Source: Wenzhouxiangella sp. 15190 (GTDB lineage: Bacteria > Pseudomonadota > Gammaproteobacteria > Xanthomonadales > Wenzhouxiangellaceae). From it: a DNA stretch of 64,000 nucleotides. Each line of letters opens with the position of its first letter. Within the stretch, counting starts at the first letter, position 1. Below the pieces are notes generated by a model. It had not been told where the DNA came from, did no database searches, and was given only the letters and a program-made list of their open reading frames with translations. The stretch is from contig NZ_QVMV01000007.1 in the NCBI RefSeq assembly GCF_003417465.1, forward strand, positions 1 to 64,000. Reading direction: 5' to 3'. Positions 40,742-50,021 of this stretch are shown piece by piece. A program made the position numbers and the translations under genes.

Positions 40742-43435
40742 TCAGTCGAGGGCGCGTCGAGCGCGCCATTGCAAAAGCGCTCGCAGCGTGTCGACAAGTT
40801 CATTGTTCACGGCCTGCACTCGTTCGAATCGGGCATGGCGGTCATCCGCCACGGTTACTCCGACCAGCTTGCCGGCCTCTTCGAGCATGAGTGTGTGCAA
40901 GCGGCGAGTCTCGTCGATCAAACTGGCCTGCCGCGAGGAGGAACTTCGTGGCTGCAGCGAATTCAGCCAGTCCTGAAGCTCACAGGGGTCCTGTGCCTGA
41001 CCTGATTGCGCTCGCGGCGGTTCGTTTTCTTGCGACTGCAATGCGTTGAACCACCGGCGATGGGCACTGATGGCGGAAAGGCCGGCGAGGTCGCTGCGAA
41101 GGATTGGCAGCACATCCTTCCAGCCCGGATCGGGCTCCCATTGCTCCACCCAGGCCGGCACCTGATCGGGTGGCATGGGCCGGGCAATCGCGTAACCCTG
41201 CGCCTGCTCACAGCCCAGCTCCAGCAGCAGCCTTGCATGTTCGGCCGTTTCCACTCCTTCTGCCAGCACCTCCATGCCGAAGGAGTCCGCCATGGTGATG
41301 ATCCCCAGCAGCAGCGGCAGTTCGTCGGCTTCTTCGAGCATGTCGTGAACAAAGCTGCGATCGATTTTTAGGACGTGAGCCGGTATCTGCTTGAGATAGG
41401 TCAGTGACGCATAGCCCGTGCCGAAATCGTCGATGGATATCGACACACCGAGCGCGCGCAGTGCATTCAGGTTGTCGATGGCCCGTTCGAGATCTTCCAG
41501 GGCGCCGCTTTCGAGCACTTCGAACTCAATCGACCGCGGATCGATCTCCGGGTATTTGTTCAGCAGGCGCTCGACCAGGCTCGGAAATTCGTTGTCCTGC
41601 AACTGCAGGCTGCCGATATTGACACCAACGGCCAGATGCAGGTCCTGCTGATTCCAGATCCGCATCTGGCGAAGGGCGGTTTCGATGACCCATTCACCCA
41701 GCTGGATGGAAAACGGATGGCTTTCAATGGCTGGAAGAAATGCCGCCGGTGACAGAAGTCCCTGTTCGGGATGCTGCCAGCGCAACAGCGCTTCCACACC
41801 CAGTATCCTGCCCGTGCGTGAGTTGACTTGGGGCTGGTAGTGGATTGTCAGCTCTTGGTTATCCAGAGCCGCACGCACCGCATTGATGGTCAGGTGCTGC
41901 TGCTGAATAATGGATTCACGGTCAACATCAAACTCCTCGTAGCGGCTGCGCCCCTTCAGTTTGGCCTGGTACATGGCCTGGTTGGCCTGGCGCAGCAGGA
42001 GGTCGGGTTCGATCGGGGAGTTGGCGGAACAATACCTGATGCCGGCACTGAAAGAGACGGAAAGTGTTTTTCCATCGATACGGAGCAGTTTCTCGCCGGC
42101 CTTCATCAGTCGGGAGGCCAGCCGATGGACCTCGCCCCGATCTGATACTTTGGGTACCAGGACCACGAACTCGTCACCGCCGAGACGGGCGAGCCGGGCC
42201 TCGGATCCCAGCAGCGCTTCCCAGCGTCGTGCCAGTCGGACCAGAAGCTCATCACCGAACACCTGGCCATGCACGTCGTTGATGTGCCTGAACTGATCGA
42301 TGTCGAGCTCCATTACCGCCAGCCATGCATTGTCCTCAGGCAAATCGACCATGGACTCGGCGATCGCTTCGACGATCCAGGCGCGGTTTCCGAGCCCGGT
42401 CAGCGGGTCGTGATAAGCGATGTATTCCAGTTCCCGCCGGGCTTCCAGGCGTGACGAGATATCCCGGAATATCGCGACCGCGTTCTGCCCGGAGGGGCCG
42501 GCAAACTGTTGTCCACCGCTGATTTCCACCGGCAGTTCCGTGCCATCGCCGCGGCGGATCCGTGTTTCAACCAGCAAAAAATCGGTTGCCGATTCGATAA
42601 ATCGGTCGAACTCACTGCCTATTTCATCCTTCAATTCGGGTGGATGTAACTCGGTAACATGACGGCCGACCAGTTCCTCCCTGGTTTGGCCGAATAGTTT
42701 GCAGGCGCTCTCGTTGACATCCAGAACCCGTTCGGCGTCGACGTCGAACACGACGATGGCGTCGGCACTGGAATCGAATACCGCCCGGTAGCGATCTTCG
42801 GCACGGCGTTGCAGTGCCTCACCCAGTTCGGCTTCGGCTCGCGAACGGGCCTTGCGCTCCTCGATCAACTCGAGCGTTTGCCGGGAAAGTTGCTGATGCA
42901 TGTTCAGTACGGTGTCGAGAATCACCGGTGAGGCCTGGCGCAATTGCCGATGTGCTTCCAGTCGCGCCTCGTCCACGCTGGCGCCCTGGTCCATCTGTTC
43001 GATGATCAGGGCCATTTCCCGATCGTTCTGCAGGATGTGACGGGCCAGCCAGTGCGTCAGGAAGGACAGAATTTCGTGCAGGGTCTCCCGCCGGCATTTT
43101 CTGGATTGATAGAGTTCCCCGACTTTTTCGACGAAGCCGGAATGGTACTTGCGGTGGTCGGCCAGTACCTTCTCCCCTTCCAGGTAGCGAGCCCACAAGG
43201 CTTCTTCGTCCTCGAAGTGATAGTGGGCGTATGCGGTCAACTCATCGAGCAGTTCGTCCAGGTTGATATCGGTCGAATCGTCGACCGCGGCCGAGGCGAC
43301 CTGGTTGAGCAGGGACACCAGCCTGCGGTGCTGCTGGTCAATATCGGCAATGCCGGTTTCGAAGTGTTTGCTCCAGGGAAAAATCTCGAAGGCGGGGCCG
43401 TTAGCGTCTTCCCCGGATGGAACCGTTCTATGCAT
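40742..43435 (-). CDS. Bacteriohemerythrin-PAS-GGDEF-EAL protein with CZB-like C-terminus
   Basis: An 897-residue soluble c-di-GMP protein. The N-terminal hemerythrin domain has all di-iron ligands: His36 (DIDQQH), His73 and Glu77 (HFEDE), His94 and His98 (HRKYH), His133 and Asp138 (HILQND). A PAS domain (about 215-330) follows. The GGDEF motif (Gly419-Gly420-Asp421) is intact with no RxxD inhibitory site. The EAL domain keeps Glu548 and the other catalytic residues (VNIG, DDFGTGYAS, KIDRSF, EGVET). The last 110 residues resemble a CZB zinc domain: His792 (AHRRW), Cys818 (PCELQDW) and His847, but the fourth ligand position is Leu851. O2 or redox control of c-di-GMP is inferred. Confidence 0.92.
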   Translation of the reverse strand: MHRTVPSGEDANGPAFEIFPWSKHFETGIADIDQQHRRLVSLLNQVASAAVDDSTDINLDELLDELTAYAHYHFEDEEALWARYLEGEKVLADHRKYHSGFVEKVGELYQSRKCRRETLHEILSFLTHWLARHILQNDREMALIIEQMDQGASVDEARLEAHRQLRQASPVILDTVLNMHQQLSRQTLELIEERKARSRAEAELGEALQRRAEDRYRAVFDSSADAIVVFDVDAERVLDVNESACKLFGQTREELVGRHVTELHPPELKDEIGSEFDRFIESATDFLLVETRIRRGDGTELPVEISGGQQFAGPSGQNAVAIFRDISSRLEARRELEYIAYHDPLTGLGNRAWIVEAIAESMVDLPEDNAWLAVMELDIDQFRHINDVHGQVFGDELLVRLARRWEALLGSEARLARLGGDEFVVLVPKVSDRGEVHRLASRLMKAGEKLLRIDGKTLSVSFSAGIRYCSANSPIEPDLLLRQANQAMYQAKLKGRSRYEEFDVDRESIIQQQHLTINAVRAALDNQELTIHYQPQVNSRTGRILGVEALLRWQHPEQGLLSPAAFLPAIESHPFSIQLGEWVIETALRQMRIWNQQDLHLAVGVNIGSLQLQDNEFPSLVERLLNKYPEIDPRSIEFEVLESGALEDLERAIDNLNALRALGVSISIDDFGTGYASLTYLKQIPAHVLKIDRSFVHDMLEEADELPLLLGIITMADSFGMEVLAEGVETAEHARLLLELGCEQAQGYAIARPMPPDQVPAWVEQWEPDPGWKDVLPILRSDLAGLSAISAHRRWFNALQSQENEPPRAQSGQAQDPCELQDWLNSLQPRSSSSRQASLIDETRRLHTLMLEEAGKLVGVTVADDRHARFERVQAVNNELVDTLRALLQWRARRALD

Positions 43436-43572
43436 TCATGCGTCACTCGTGCAATCCTGGAACTGTGCCCGCCTGCCCCTTCCCAGCGAGGCGAGTCATT
43501 CAATGGCAATCTAGCACATATGCGACCCGAAGCCTTTGACGGCTCGTACGTCCTATCCCATTCCGGCGCCGC

Positions 43573-44760
43573 TCACGCTGCCTTGCGGCACTGCCGTGCC
43601 GATTCCTTCGCCTCGAGAATGCGTTCGATGACCGCTTCCAGTTCGGGAATCCAGCGCAGTACCACGACCAGGTCGTTGCACTCGTCGACGTAGATGTAAT
43701 TGCCGCCGAAGCCGGCTGCCCAGTAGGCGTTTTCGGGGGCTTCGGGGATGCGCTCCTGGTCGGTATTGAGCCACCACATGTAGCCGTAGTCGGGGCGCGC
43801 TTCGGTGGGCTGTCTGAGCTGCTCGAACCAGTTGTCGGGAATCAGGCGAGTTCCTTCCCAGACCCCGCGGTTGAGCATGAGCAGGCCGTAGCGGGCATGG
43901 TCGGCCGTACTGATGAACAGCCCGCCGCCGAAGTGGCCGCCCCCGGATACCGACTGCATTCGCAGTCCGTCGAGTTCCACCCAGGAATTCTCATAGCCGT
44001 GCCAGCGCCAGGTACTGGAGGTGCCGATCGGATCCATGACGGTCTCGCGCAGCACCACCGGCAAGGGTTTGCGGAAGACCTGTGTCAGGCTGTAGGCAAG
44101 CAGGTTGACGCGCACATCGTTGTACTTGAAGTGCGTGCCGGGTTCGTGCATTTCGCGGTTGCGCCACTGTTCGGGGCCGTCGCCCACGGGCCGGTCGGCC
44201 CAGTCCGGTGTGTCCCACAGTGTGCCCGACCAGTCGGAGGTCTGCTGCAGCAAGTGGTGCCAGGTAATTTCGCTATTGTGTTCGCTGGCGAATTTCCCGT
44301 CGGTGACATAGCGCCCGACCGGATCGTGCAGCGATTCGATTAGCCCGCGTTCGACGGCAAGCGCGGCCAGCGTGGACAGGTAGCTCTTGACCACGCTGAA
44401 GGTCATGTCGACGCGATGGACGTCGCCCCATTGGGCAACGATGTGGCCTTCCGAAAGAATCATGCCGCTGTCGCCGGCCCGCGGTTTCGTCGGGCCGAGT
44501 ACGCGATAGTCGGGTTCGCGATCGGTGTAGGTGTCGAGCAGGACCTGGTGAAGGTCACCGGGTTCGGTTTCCGCGCTATCGCGGGCGAAGGCGACGGCTG
44601 ACTCAAGCGCTTCGGGATCGAAGCCCGCGGCTTCCGGTTCAGCGGCCTGCCAGTCGAAAGGATCGGGGAAATAAGTGGTTTCGGCAATGGCTACCGAGGC
44701 CGCAAGGAGCGAACCCCAGAGAAGAAGTATGCGAGCAAGAGAATTCGGTGGCTGGGACAT
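43573..44760 (-). CDS. Serine hydrolase, class C beta-lactamase-related family
   Basis: A 395-residue exported protein of the beta-lactamase/transpeptidase-like (PF00144) superfamily. The ATG at 44760 gives a signal peptide (LLLWGSLLAASVAIAET); open frame further upstream is unlikely to be used. The catalytic SxxK is SVVKS (in FSVVKSYLS), followed by the YxN motif KYNDV and late GFGGNYIYV segments. Members include esterases, D-aminopeptidases and 6-aminohexanoate hydrolase-like enzymes, so true beta-lactamase activity is not implied. It is divergent from the TPR-diguanylate cyclase gene and its substrate is unknown. Confidence 0.88.
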   Translation of the reverse strand: MSQPPNSLARILLLWGSLLAASVAIAETTYFPDPFDWQAAEPEAAGFDPEALESAVAFARDSAETEPGDLHQVLLDTYTDREPDYRVLGPTKPRAGDSGMILSEGHIVAQWGDVHRVDMTFSVVKSYLSTLAALAVERGLIESLHDPVGRYVTDGKFASEHNSEITWHHLLQQTSDWSGTLWDTPDWADRPVGDGPEQWRNREMHEPGTHFKYNDVRVNLLAYSLTQVFRKPLPVVLRETVMDPIGTSSTWRWHGYENSWVELDGLRMQSVSGGGHFGGGLFISTADHARYGLLMLNRGVWEGTRLIPDNWFEQLRQPTEARPDYGYMWWLNTDQERIPEAPENAYWAAGFGGNYIYVDECNDLVVVLRWIPELEAVIERILEAKESARQCRKAA

Positions 44761-44894
44761 GGTGGGTTTTTCCGGATTGATCATGCCGAGCGTAGCATCG
44801 ATGCACACTGCTTGGATTACCAGACTTCGTGTTCGGGTTCTCCGGAAGACAGCCCCTATGCGCACCTCCGGGTTGGACAGCTATACTGCGGGCC

Positions 44895-46703
44895 ATGAGA
44901 TTCAAGTCTGTAATACTCGTTCTCCTGCTCCTGTCCGGTCTGCATTCGATGCCGGCGGTGGCGCTGACTTGCGGCGAGTTGCCGGAGCGGGCGGAGTCGA
45001 TCCGGGCGATGCGGGACCATGACGCGGCTGCCGGTGTCGAGAAGGGTCGCGAGTTGCTGGGGCGGATCGATGAAGCCGGCATGGATTGTCCGGCTGGCCG
45101 GATGGCAGTGCAGGCGGCAGTGGCCTCGAACCTGCACATCCTCGGCCGTAATGAGGAGGCGATCGAAGTCGTCGACGCTGCGTTGTCGCTGGCCGAGGGC
45201 GTGGAAGACCCGGTCCGCATCGCTTCCGTTCGCCGCACTGCCGGCGTCCTGTTTTGGGAGATCGGTGATCACGACCGGGCCCTGGAACATTACCTGACCG
45301 CCCTGGAAGCCAGTCGGGAGGCCGGGGATGTCGGCGGTGCCGCGCGGGCGGCCGGCAATATCGGCAATCTGCACAACACGCTCGGCAACTGGAGTGAGGC
45401 CCGGAGCTTTCACCGCCAGGCGCTGGAAGGGTTCGAGGAAATCGGCTGGCGCGAGGGCATTGCGGGCACCCTGGTCAATCTCGGCGCCCTGGCCGAACGG
45501 ATGGGCGAGTCATACGCGCAAGCGGGCGAAGAAGACAGGGCCGCCGTTGAACACCAGGCGAACCTCGACTACAACCGTCGAGCTTTGCAGTTGTTTGAAG
45601 AACTGGAGAACCCGCGCGGAATTGCCTACGCGGCCGACAACATTGCCCGCGCGCTGGTCGAGCTCGATCGGGTCGAGGAGGCATTGACCTACCAAAGGCG
45701 GTCACTCGAACTGCGGCGTGAAGTGGGCGATACGGTGGGTGTCATCAACTCGTTGATCACCGGTGCTGAAGCCCGCATTGCCCAGGGCCAGCCGAACGAG
45801 GCTCTGGCCATTCTCGACGAAGCCAGTATCCTGGTTCCCGAAGGCAACAGCAGTCTGCTCAGCCAAGTGGTGCGCCGGCAGATGACGGCGTACGAACAAC
45901 TCGGTGACTACGAGTCGGCTTTCCGGCGACTCGAGCGGCTCATGTCGCTCAATGACGCCCAGGCCAACGAGGATCTGGCCGCTCGTGTCGAACAACTGCA
46001 GCAGGCGTTCCAGGCCGATCAACTGGAGCAGGAACTGGCCCTGCAGCGGGCCAGGGCGGAGGTGTCCGAGCAGCGCGCCCGGCGCCAGCAGATGATCAGT
46101 GCCGCGTCGATTGTCATGGTCGTTCTCCTGCTGCTCGTGCTGGGTCTGCTCTACAGCCGCTACCGCCTGGGCCGGCGGCTCTCGAAAACGCTAGACAAGG
46201 CGGCCCGCACCGATTCGCTGACCGGTCTGTCCAACCGGCGCGACATGACCGAGCGGATCGACCGGGCGATTCTGAGGCGCGATGAGCACGACGAACCTTC
46301 GTCGCTGATCATGGCTGACATCGACAACTTCAAGGAGGTCAACGATACGTTGGGCCATCAGGTGGGTGATGAAGTGCTCGTGCATATTGCCGGGCTGCTT
46401 GGCGATCATCTGCGTGGTGTGGACGTTGCCGCTCGCTGGGGCGGGGAAGAATTCCTGATTCTTCTGCCCGGAACGCGCGAGGCCGGTGCCTACAGCGTGT
46501 CTCGCAACCTGGCGCGGGCATTGGACAATTCGCCACTGAAAGTGGGCGGAAGGTCGATTTCGATGACCATGACCTTCGGCGTGACCGAGATTGAATCAGG
46601 GGCCGTCTTCAACCAGGTAATCAAGCGCGTCGACGACGCCATGTATGCCGGCAAGGCGCAGGGCAGGAACCAGGTTGTATCCGCCTCGGAGCTGGCGTTT
46701 TGA
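44895..46703 (+). CDS. Diguanylate cyclase with periplasmic TPR sensor
   Basis: A 602-residue protein. A signal peptide (residues 1-22, ending PAVA) leads to a periplasmic domain with about seven TPR-like helical hairpins (50-370), a coiled coil, one transmembrane helix (about 400-420) and a cytoplasmic GGDEF domain with WGGEEF near residue 516. An RGVD inhibitory site lies five residues before it. TPRs normally bind proteins or peptides, so this may report on an envelope partner. The ATG at 44895 was chosen because it begins the signal peptide. The stop overlaps the TTG start of queC (TTGA). Confidence 0.93.
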   Translation: MRFKSVILVLLLLSGLHSMPAVALTCGELPERAESIRAMRDHDAAAGVEKGRELLGRIDEAGMDCPAGRMAVQAAVASNLHILGRNEEAIEVVDAALSLAEGVEDPVRIASVRRTAGVLFWEIGDHDRALEHYLTALEASREAGDVGGAARAAGNIGNLHNTLGNWSEARSFHRQALEGFEEIGWREGIAGTLVNLGALAERMGESYAQAGEEDRAAVEHQANLDYNRRALQLFEELENPRGIAYAADNIARALVELDRVEEALTYQRRSLELRREVGDTVGVINSLITGAEARIAQGQPNEALAILDEASILVPEGNSSLLSQVVRRQMTAYEQLGDYESAFRRLERLMSLNDAQANEDLAARVEQLQQAFQADQLEQELALQRARAEVSEQRARRQQMISAASIVMVVLLLLVLGLLYSRYRLGRRLSKTLDKAARTDSLTGLSNRRDMTERIDRAILRRDEHDEPSSLIMADIDNFKEVNDTLGHQVGDEVLVHIAGLLGDHLRGVDVAARWGGEEFLILLPGTREAGAYSVSRNLARALDNSPLKVGGRSISMTMTFGVTEIESGAVFNQVIKRVDDAMYAGKAQGRNQVVSASELAF

Positions 46704-47386
46704 GTTCGGGGAATCGCAAAGGCGTGGTGCTGCTCTCCGGCGGACTCGACTCGGCAACCGTGCTGGCCGAAGCGGTGGCTGCCGGATATGAATGTCACTC
46801 GCTGGCCGTCGATTACGGACAGCGACACCGGGCCGAGCTCGATGCCGCACAACAGATCAGTCGCGTGCAGGGCGCGGCCTCTCACCGGGTGGTGAGTGTG
46901 GACCTGCGCGCCATCGGCGGCTCGGCTTTGACCGATGACATCGATGTACCCGAGACTGAATCGAGCGGCATTCCGGTGACCTACGTACCGGCCCGGAATA
47001 CGCTGATGCTCTCCCTGGCGCTGGGGCTGGCCGAGGTGATCGAGGCCCGCGACCTGTTCGTGGGGGTTAACGCCGTCGATTACTCGGGCTATCCGGATTG
47101 TCGCGCACAATTCATCGTCGCCTTCGAAGCGCTGTGCCAGGTCGCAACCCGGGCCGGCGTCGACGGTGAACGGTTCCGGGTGCATGCGCCCCTGATCAGC
47201 CTGTCCAAGGCGGACATCATTCGCCGCGGCGTTTCGCTGGGCGTGGATTACTCGATGACCGTTTCCTGTTATCAGGCCGATTCCGATGGGCTTGCCTGTG
47301 GCCGCTGCGATTCCTGTCGGCTTCGACGGGCCGGATTCGAATCGGCGGGCGTGTCCGACCCCACGCGTTACGTCATGCACGACTGA
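46700..47386 (+). CDS. queC: 7-cyano-7-deazaguanine synthase
   Basis: A 228-residue PP-loop enzyme making preQ0, the precursor of queuosine and related nucleosides. The PP-loop [12 protein letters not shown], the substrate segment [28 protein letters not shown] and the zinc-binding Cys set ([18 protein letters not shown]) are intact. The start is a TTG at 46700, overlapping the stop codon of the TPR-diguanylate cyclase; no better start exists because the PP-loop begins at residue 8. Coupled translation with a signalling gene is unusual. queD and queE are not in the window. Confidence 0.95.
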   Translation: MSSGNRKGVVLLSGGLDSATVLAEAVAAGYECHSLAVDYGQRHRAELDAAQQISRVQGAASHRVVSVDLRAIGGSALTDDIDVPETESSGIPVTYVPARNTLMLSLALGLAEVIEARDLFVGVNAVDYSGYPDCRAQFIVAFEALCQVATRAGVDGERFRVHAPLISLSKADIIRRGVSLGVDYSMTVSCYQADSDGLACGRCDSCRLRRAGFESAGVSDPTRYVMHD

Positions 47387-47505
47387 ATCGCCCTTGTTGG
47401 CTTTGCCGGTGGCCATGGCTGGACAGCCGTGTCAGGCGCCGCTGACAAAAGGTTCGGCCAGCCGTAAGATACTGCCCTGATTTTGCCAAAAGGGGCCGTT
47501 TCACG

Positions 47506-49887
47506 ATGAGTGAGCAGAACCCGCCAGAGGGCGACCGCACGGTTATCGATGGCCCGGGCGCCCAAGGCCGGGACGACGAAGCGCCCGGGCGGATCGGACC
47601 GTATCGGCTTATCCGCGAACTGGGGCGCGGTGGGATGGGGGCGGTCTATCTGGCCGAGCAGCTCGAACCCGTCCAAAGAGAAGTGGCCCTCAAACTGATC
47701 GGCGAACGTCGGCGCGACGGTACGGCCGGCGCCCGGTTCGAAGTCGAGCGCCAGATGCTCGCACGCATGCATCATCCGGCCATCGCCCAGGTTTATGATG
47801 CCGGCACGGCCGAGGACGGCCGTCCCTGGTTGGCAATGGAGTGGGTACGGGGCGAGCCCATCGTCGACCATGTCGAGCGGCACGGTCTTTCACGGGAAGA
47901 GCGGCTCGAATTGTTCGTGCGGGTGTGCGGTGGTATCCAGCATGCCCATCAGCAGGGCGTGATTCATCGCGACATCAAGCCGGGCAATATCCTGGTTCAT
48001 CGGGTCGACGACTATTCCATGCCGAAGATCATCGATTTCGGCGTGGCAACGGGTATCGTCGAGCGCGACGGCCGGGCTCGATCGGATACCACCGACCGGG
48101 CCGGCACCCGCGGATACATGAGCCCGGAATTGCTGGCGGGTCCGACTTCCGAAGTGGACACACGCACCGACGTCTATTCGCTCGGCGTATTGCTGTTCGA
48201 ACTGCTGACCGACCGGCGTCCGCCGCCGGCTGACAACACCGCCGCGCTCGAAACGGTTCGGCACATGCTGGTGGGCGTCACCCATACGGGAGAAGGCGAG
48301 CATGCCGATGTCGTGCGATCGGCCAGAGGCGCCCGGCATCTGCCGCGGGAACTGCGCTGGATCCTGGCCCGCGCGCTGGCACCCGACCGGGATGAACGCT
48401 ACGATTCCGCGGCCGAGCTGGCGGCCGACCTGCGCCGCTACCTGGCCAATGAAGTCGTCGAGGCGGTGCCGGACACGCGCGCCTATCGCTGGCGCAAGTT
48501 CCTGGCCCGCAATGCCCTGGTGGTCGGGGCGACAAGCATTGTTTCGCTGGCGCTGGTGGTCGGGCTGGTCGTGGCCGTCTACGGCCTGTTCGAGGCGCGT
48601 GCCCAGGCCGATCGGGCCGAGCAGATCGCGGCATTTACCACCAGCATGCTCTCCTCGATCGATCCCCGCTACGCCGAGGGTGCCGATACACCCGTGCTCG
48701 ACCGGGTACTGGCCGACGCAGCCGAACGGGTGGGCGATGAACTGGCCAGCCAGCCGGGCATTCGAGCCGAAATCGAACTGACCATCGGGCAGGTCTACTC
48801 CAGCCTCGGCCAATACGAGCGAGGGCGCGAGTACCTGCAGGGAATTCTCGACCTTCCGGCCAGTGAACGGCCGCTCGAGATTTATCTGAATGCCGGTATC
48901 GAGCTTTGCCTGATCGATTTGCAGGAATCCCGGATCGAGCAGGCCGACGAACGCGTCGGGGAACTGCTCAAGGTCGCCGAGCGGCAACGACCCGAAACAC
49001 AGAAAGAGTGGCTGGATCTGCTGTCTCTCCAAGGCAATGTTCGTTCCGAGCAGGCGCGGCACGAGGAGGCGCTTGCAATCTACCGCCGCGTTCTCGACGA
49101 AATCGGTCCCGAGCCGTCGGAATCCCTGCGGTCGATACGCATCAACGTCATGCGACAGATGGGCCAGTCGTATTCCGAGCTTTATGAGCTCGACCAGGCC
49201 GGGCAGTGGTTCCAGGCCGCGCTGGAGGCGGCACGCGAATGGGACGACCCCACCGCCCGGGCAACCATGGTCAGCCTGCTCAACGACCGCGGCGTCGTCC
49301 TGCTGCGCCAGGAGCGCTATGCCGAGGCCGAAGAAGTGGTGCGCGAGGGTGTCGAAGAGACCGAGCGATTGTATGGAGAGGACCATCCGCTGGTCATCGT
49401 GCAATATGGCAACCTGGCCGGCGCCCTTCGGCAGCAGGGTGGTGAGGACAAGCTCGAAGCATCGCTGCCCTTCTATGAAAGAGCACGGAATCTCGCACTC
49501 GAGCATTACGGATCCGAACATCCGCAATCGGTGGTCTTTACCTACAACCTGGGCAATGCCTATCGTGATATGGGGGAAATCGACCAGGCCCTGGCCATGC
49601 ATCGCGAGGCGCTTGCGCGCCGCAACGTCATGCCCGATACGCACCTGTTCCAGGGGTTGGTTCATTTCGGCCTGGGGCAAAGCGAGTTGGCTGCCGGCCA
49701 CCTGGAAGCCGCCCGCGATCATCTGCAGACATCGATCGATCGCCTGGCCGAGCTGGTCGGTGAGGACTTTCACCGACGCATCCAGGCCATGGACTCGCTG
49801 GCAGATACCCATGAAGCGCTCGGTAATCCGGATCGCGCAGCCGAGTTGCGCGAGCAGGCCGATTCCTTGCGCAGCCGCGACGAATGA
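47506..49887 (+). CDS. Membrane Ser/Thr protein kinase with TPR sensor region
   Basis: A 793-residue eukaryotic-like kinase. The kinase domain (about 31-300) has the glycine loop LGRGGMGAVY, Lys63, catalytic HRDIKPGN (Asp156, Asn161), DFG (Asp177) and the GTRGYMSPELL activation segment, so it should be active. A single transmembrane helix (about 337-362) is followed by a long extracytoplasmic region made largely of TPR-like repeats (about 400-790). This Pkn-type architecture is common in proteobacteria with complex envelopes, and the target is unknown. It is separated from queC by 119 bases and followed by an SLC13 permease on the same strand. Confidence 0.94.
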   Translation: MSEQNPPEGDRTVIDGPGAQGRDDEAPGRIGPYRLIRELGRGGMGAVYLAEQLEPVQREVALKLIGERRRDGTAGARFEVERQMLARMHHPAIAQVYDAGTAEDGRPWLAMEWVRGEPIVDHVERHGLSREERLELFVRVCGGIQHAHQQGVIHRDIKPGNILVHRVDDYSMPKIIDFGVATGIVERDGRARSDTTDRAGTRGYMSPELLAGPTSEVDTRTDVYSLGVLLFELLTDRRPPPADNTAALETVRHMLVGVTHTGEGEHADVVRSARGARHLPRELRWILARALAPDRDERYDSAAELAADLRRYLANEVVEAVPDTRAYRWRKFLARNALVVGATSIVSLALVVGLVVAVYGLFEARAQADRAEQIAAFTTSMLSSIDPRYAEGADTPVLDRVLADAAERVGDELASQPGIRAEIELTIGQVYSSLGQYERGREYLQGILDLPASERPLEIYLNAGIELCLIDLQESRIEQADERVGELLKVAERQRPETQKEWLDLLSLQGNVRSEQARHEEALAIYRRVLDEIGPEPSESLRSIRINVMRQMGQSYSELYELDQAGQWFQAALEAAREWDDPTARATMVSLLNDRGVVLLRQERYAEAEEVVREGVEETERLYGEDHPLVIVQYGNLAGALRQQGGEDKLEASLPFYERARNLALEHYGSEHPQSVVFTYNLGNAYRDMGEIDQALAMHREALARRNVMPDTHLFQGLVHFGLGQSELAAGHLEAARDHLQTSIDRLAELVGEDFHRRIQAMDSLADTHEALGNPDRAAELREQADSLRSRDE

Positions 49888-50021
49888 CGTCCTGGCGTTT
49901 CCGGTGTTCGCTACGGACGGCGCCAATGTGCTGAAAATTCGCGCAATCCTTCCGGCCTTCGGGTAAGGTTAACGGGCAGGAAATTCTCAGTAATCAAAGA
50001 CGGACCCAAAGCGCAAACGGA

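Noticed and set aside
43573-44760. Beta-lactamase antibiotic resistance gene
   Set aside because: The SxxK and YxN motifs show only the superfamily, whose members include many esterases and peptidases; there is no basis for a resistance call.
47890-49926. 678-codon minus-strand open frame opposite the Ser/Thr kinase
   Set aside because: It is a shadow of the kinase-TPR gene with no coherent domain.
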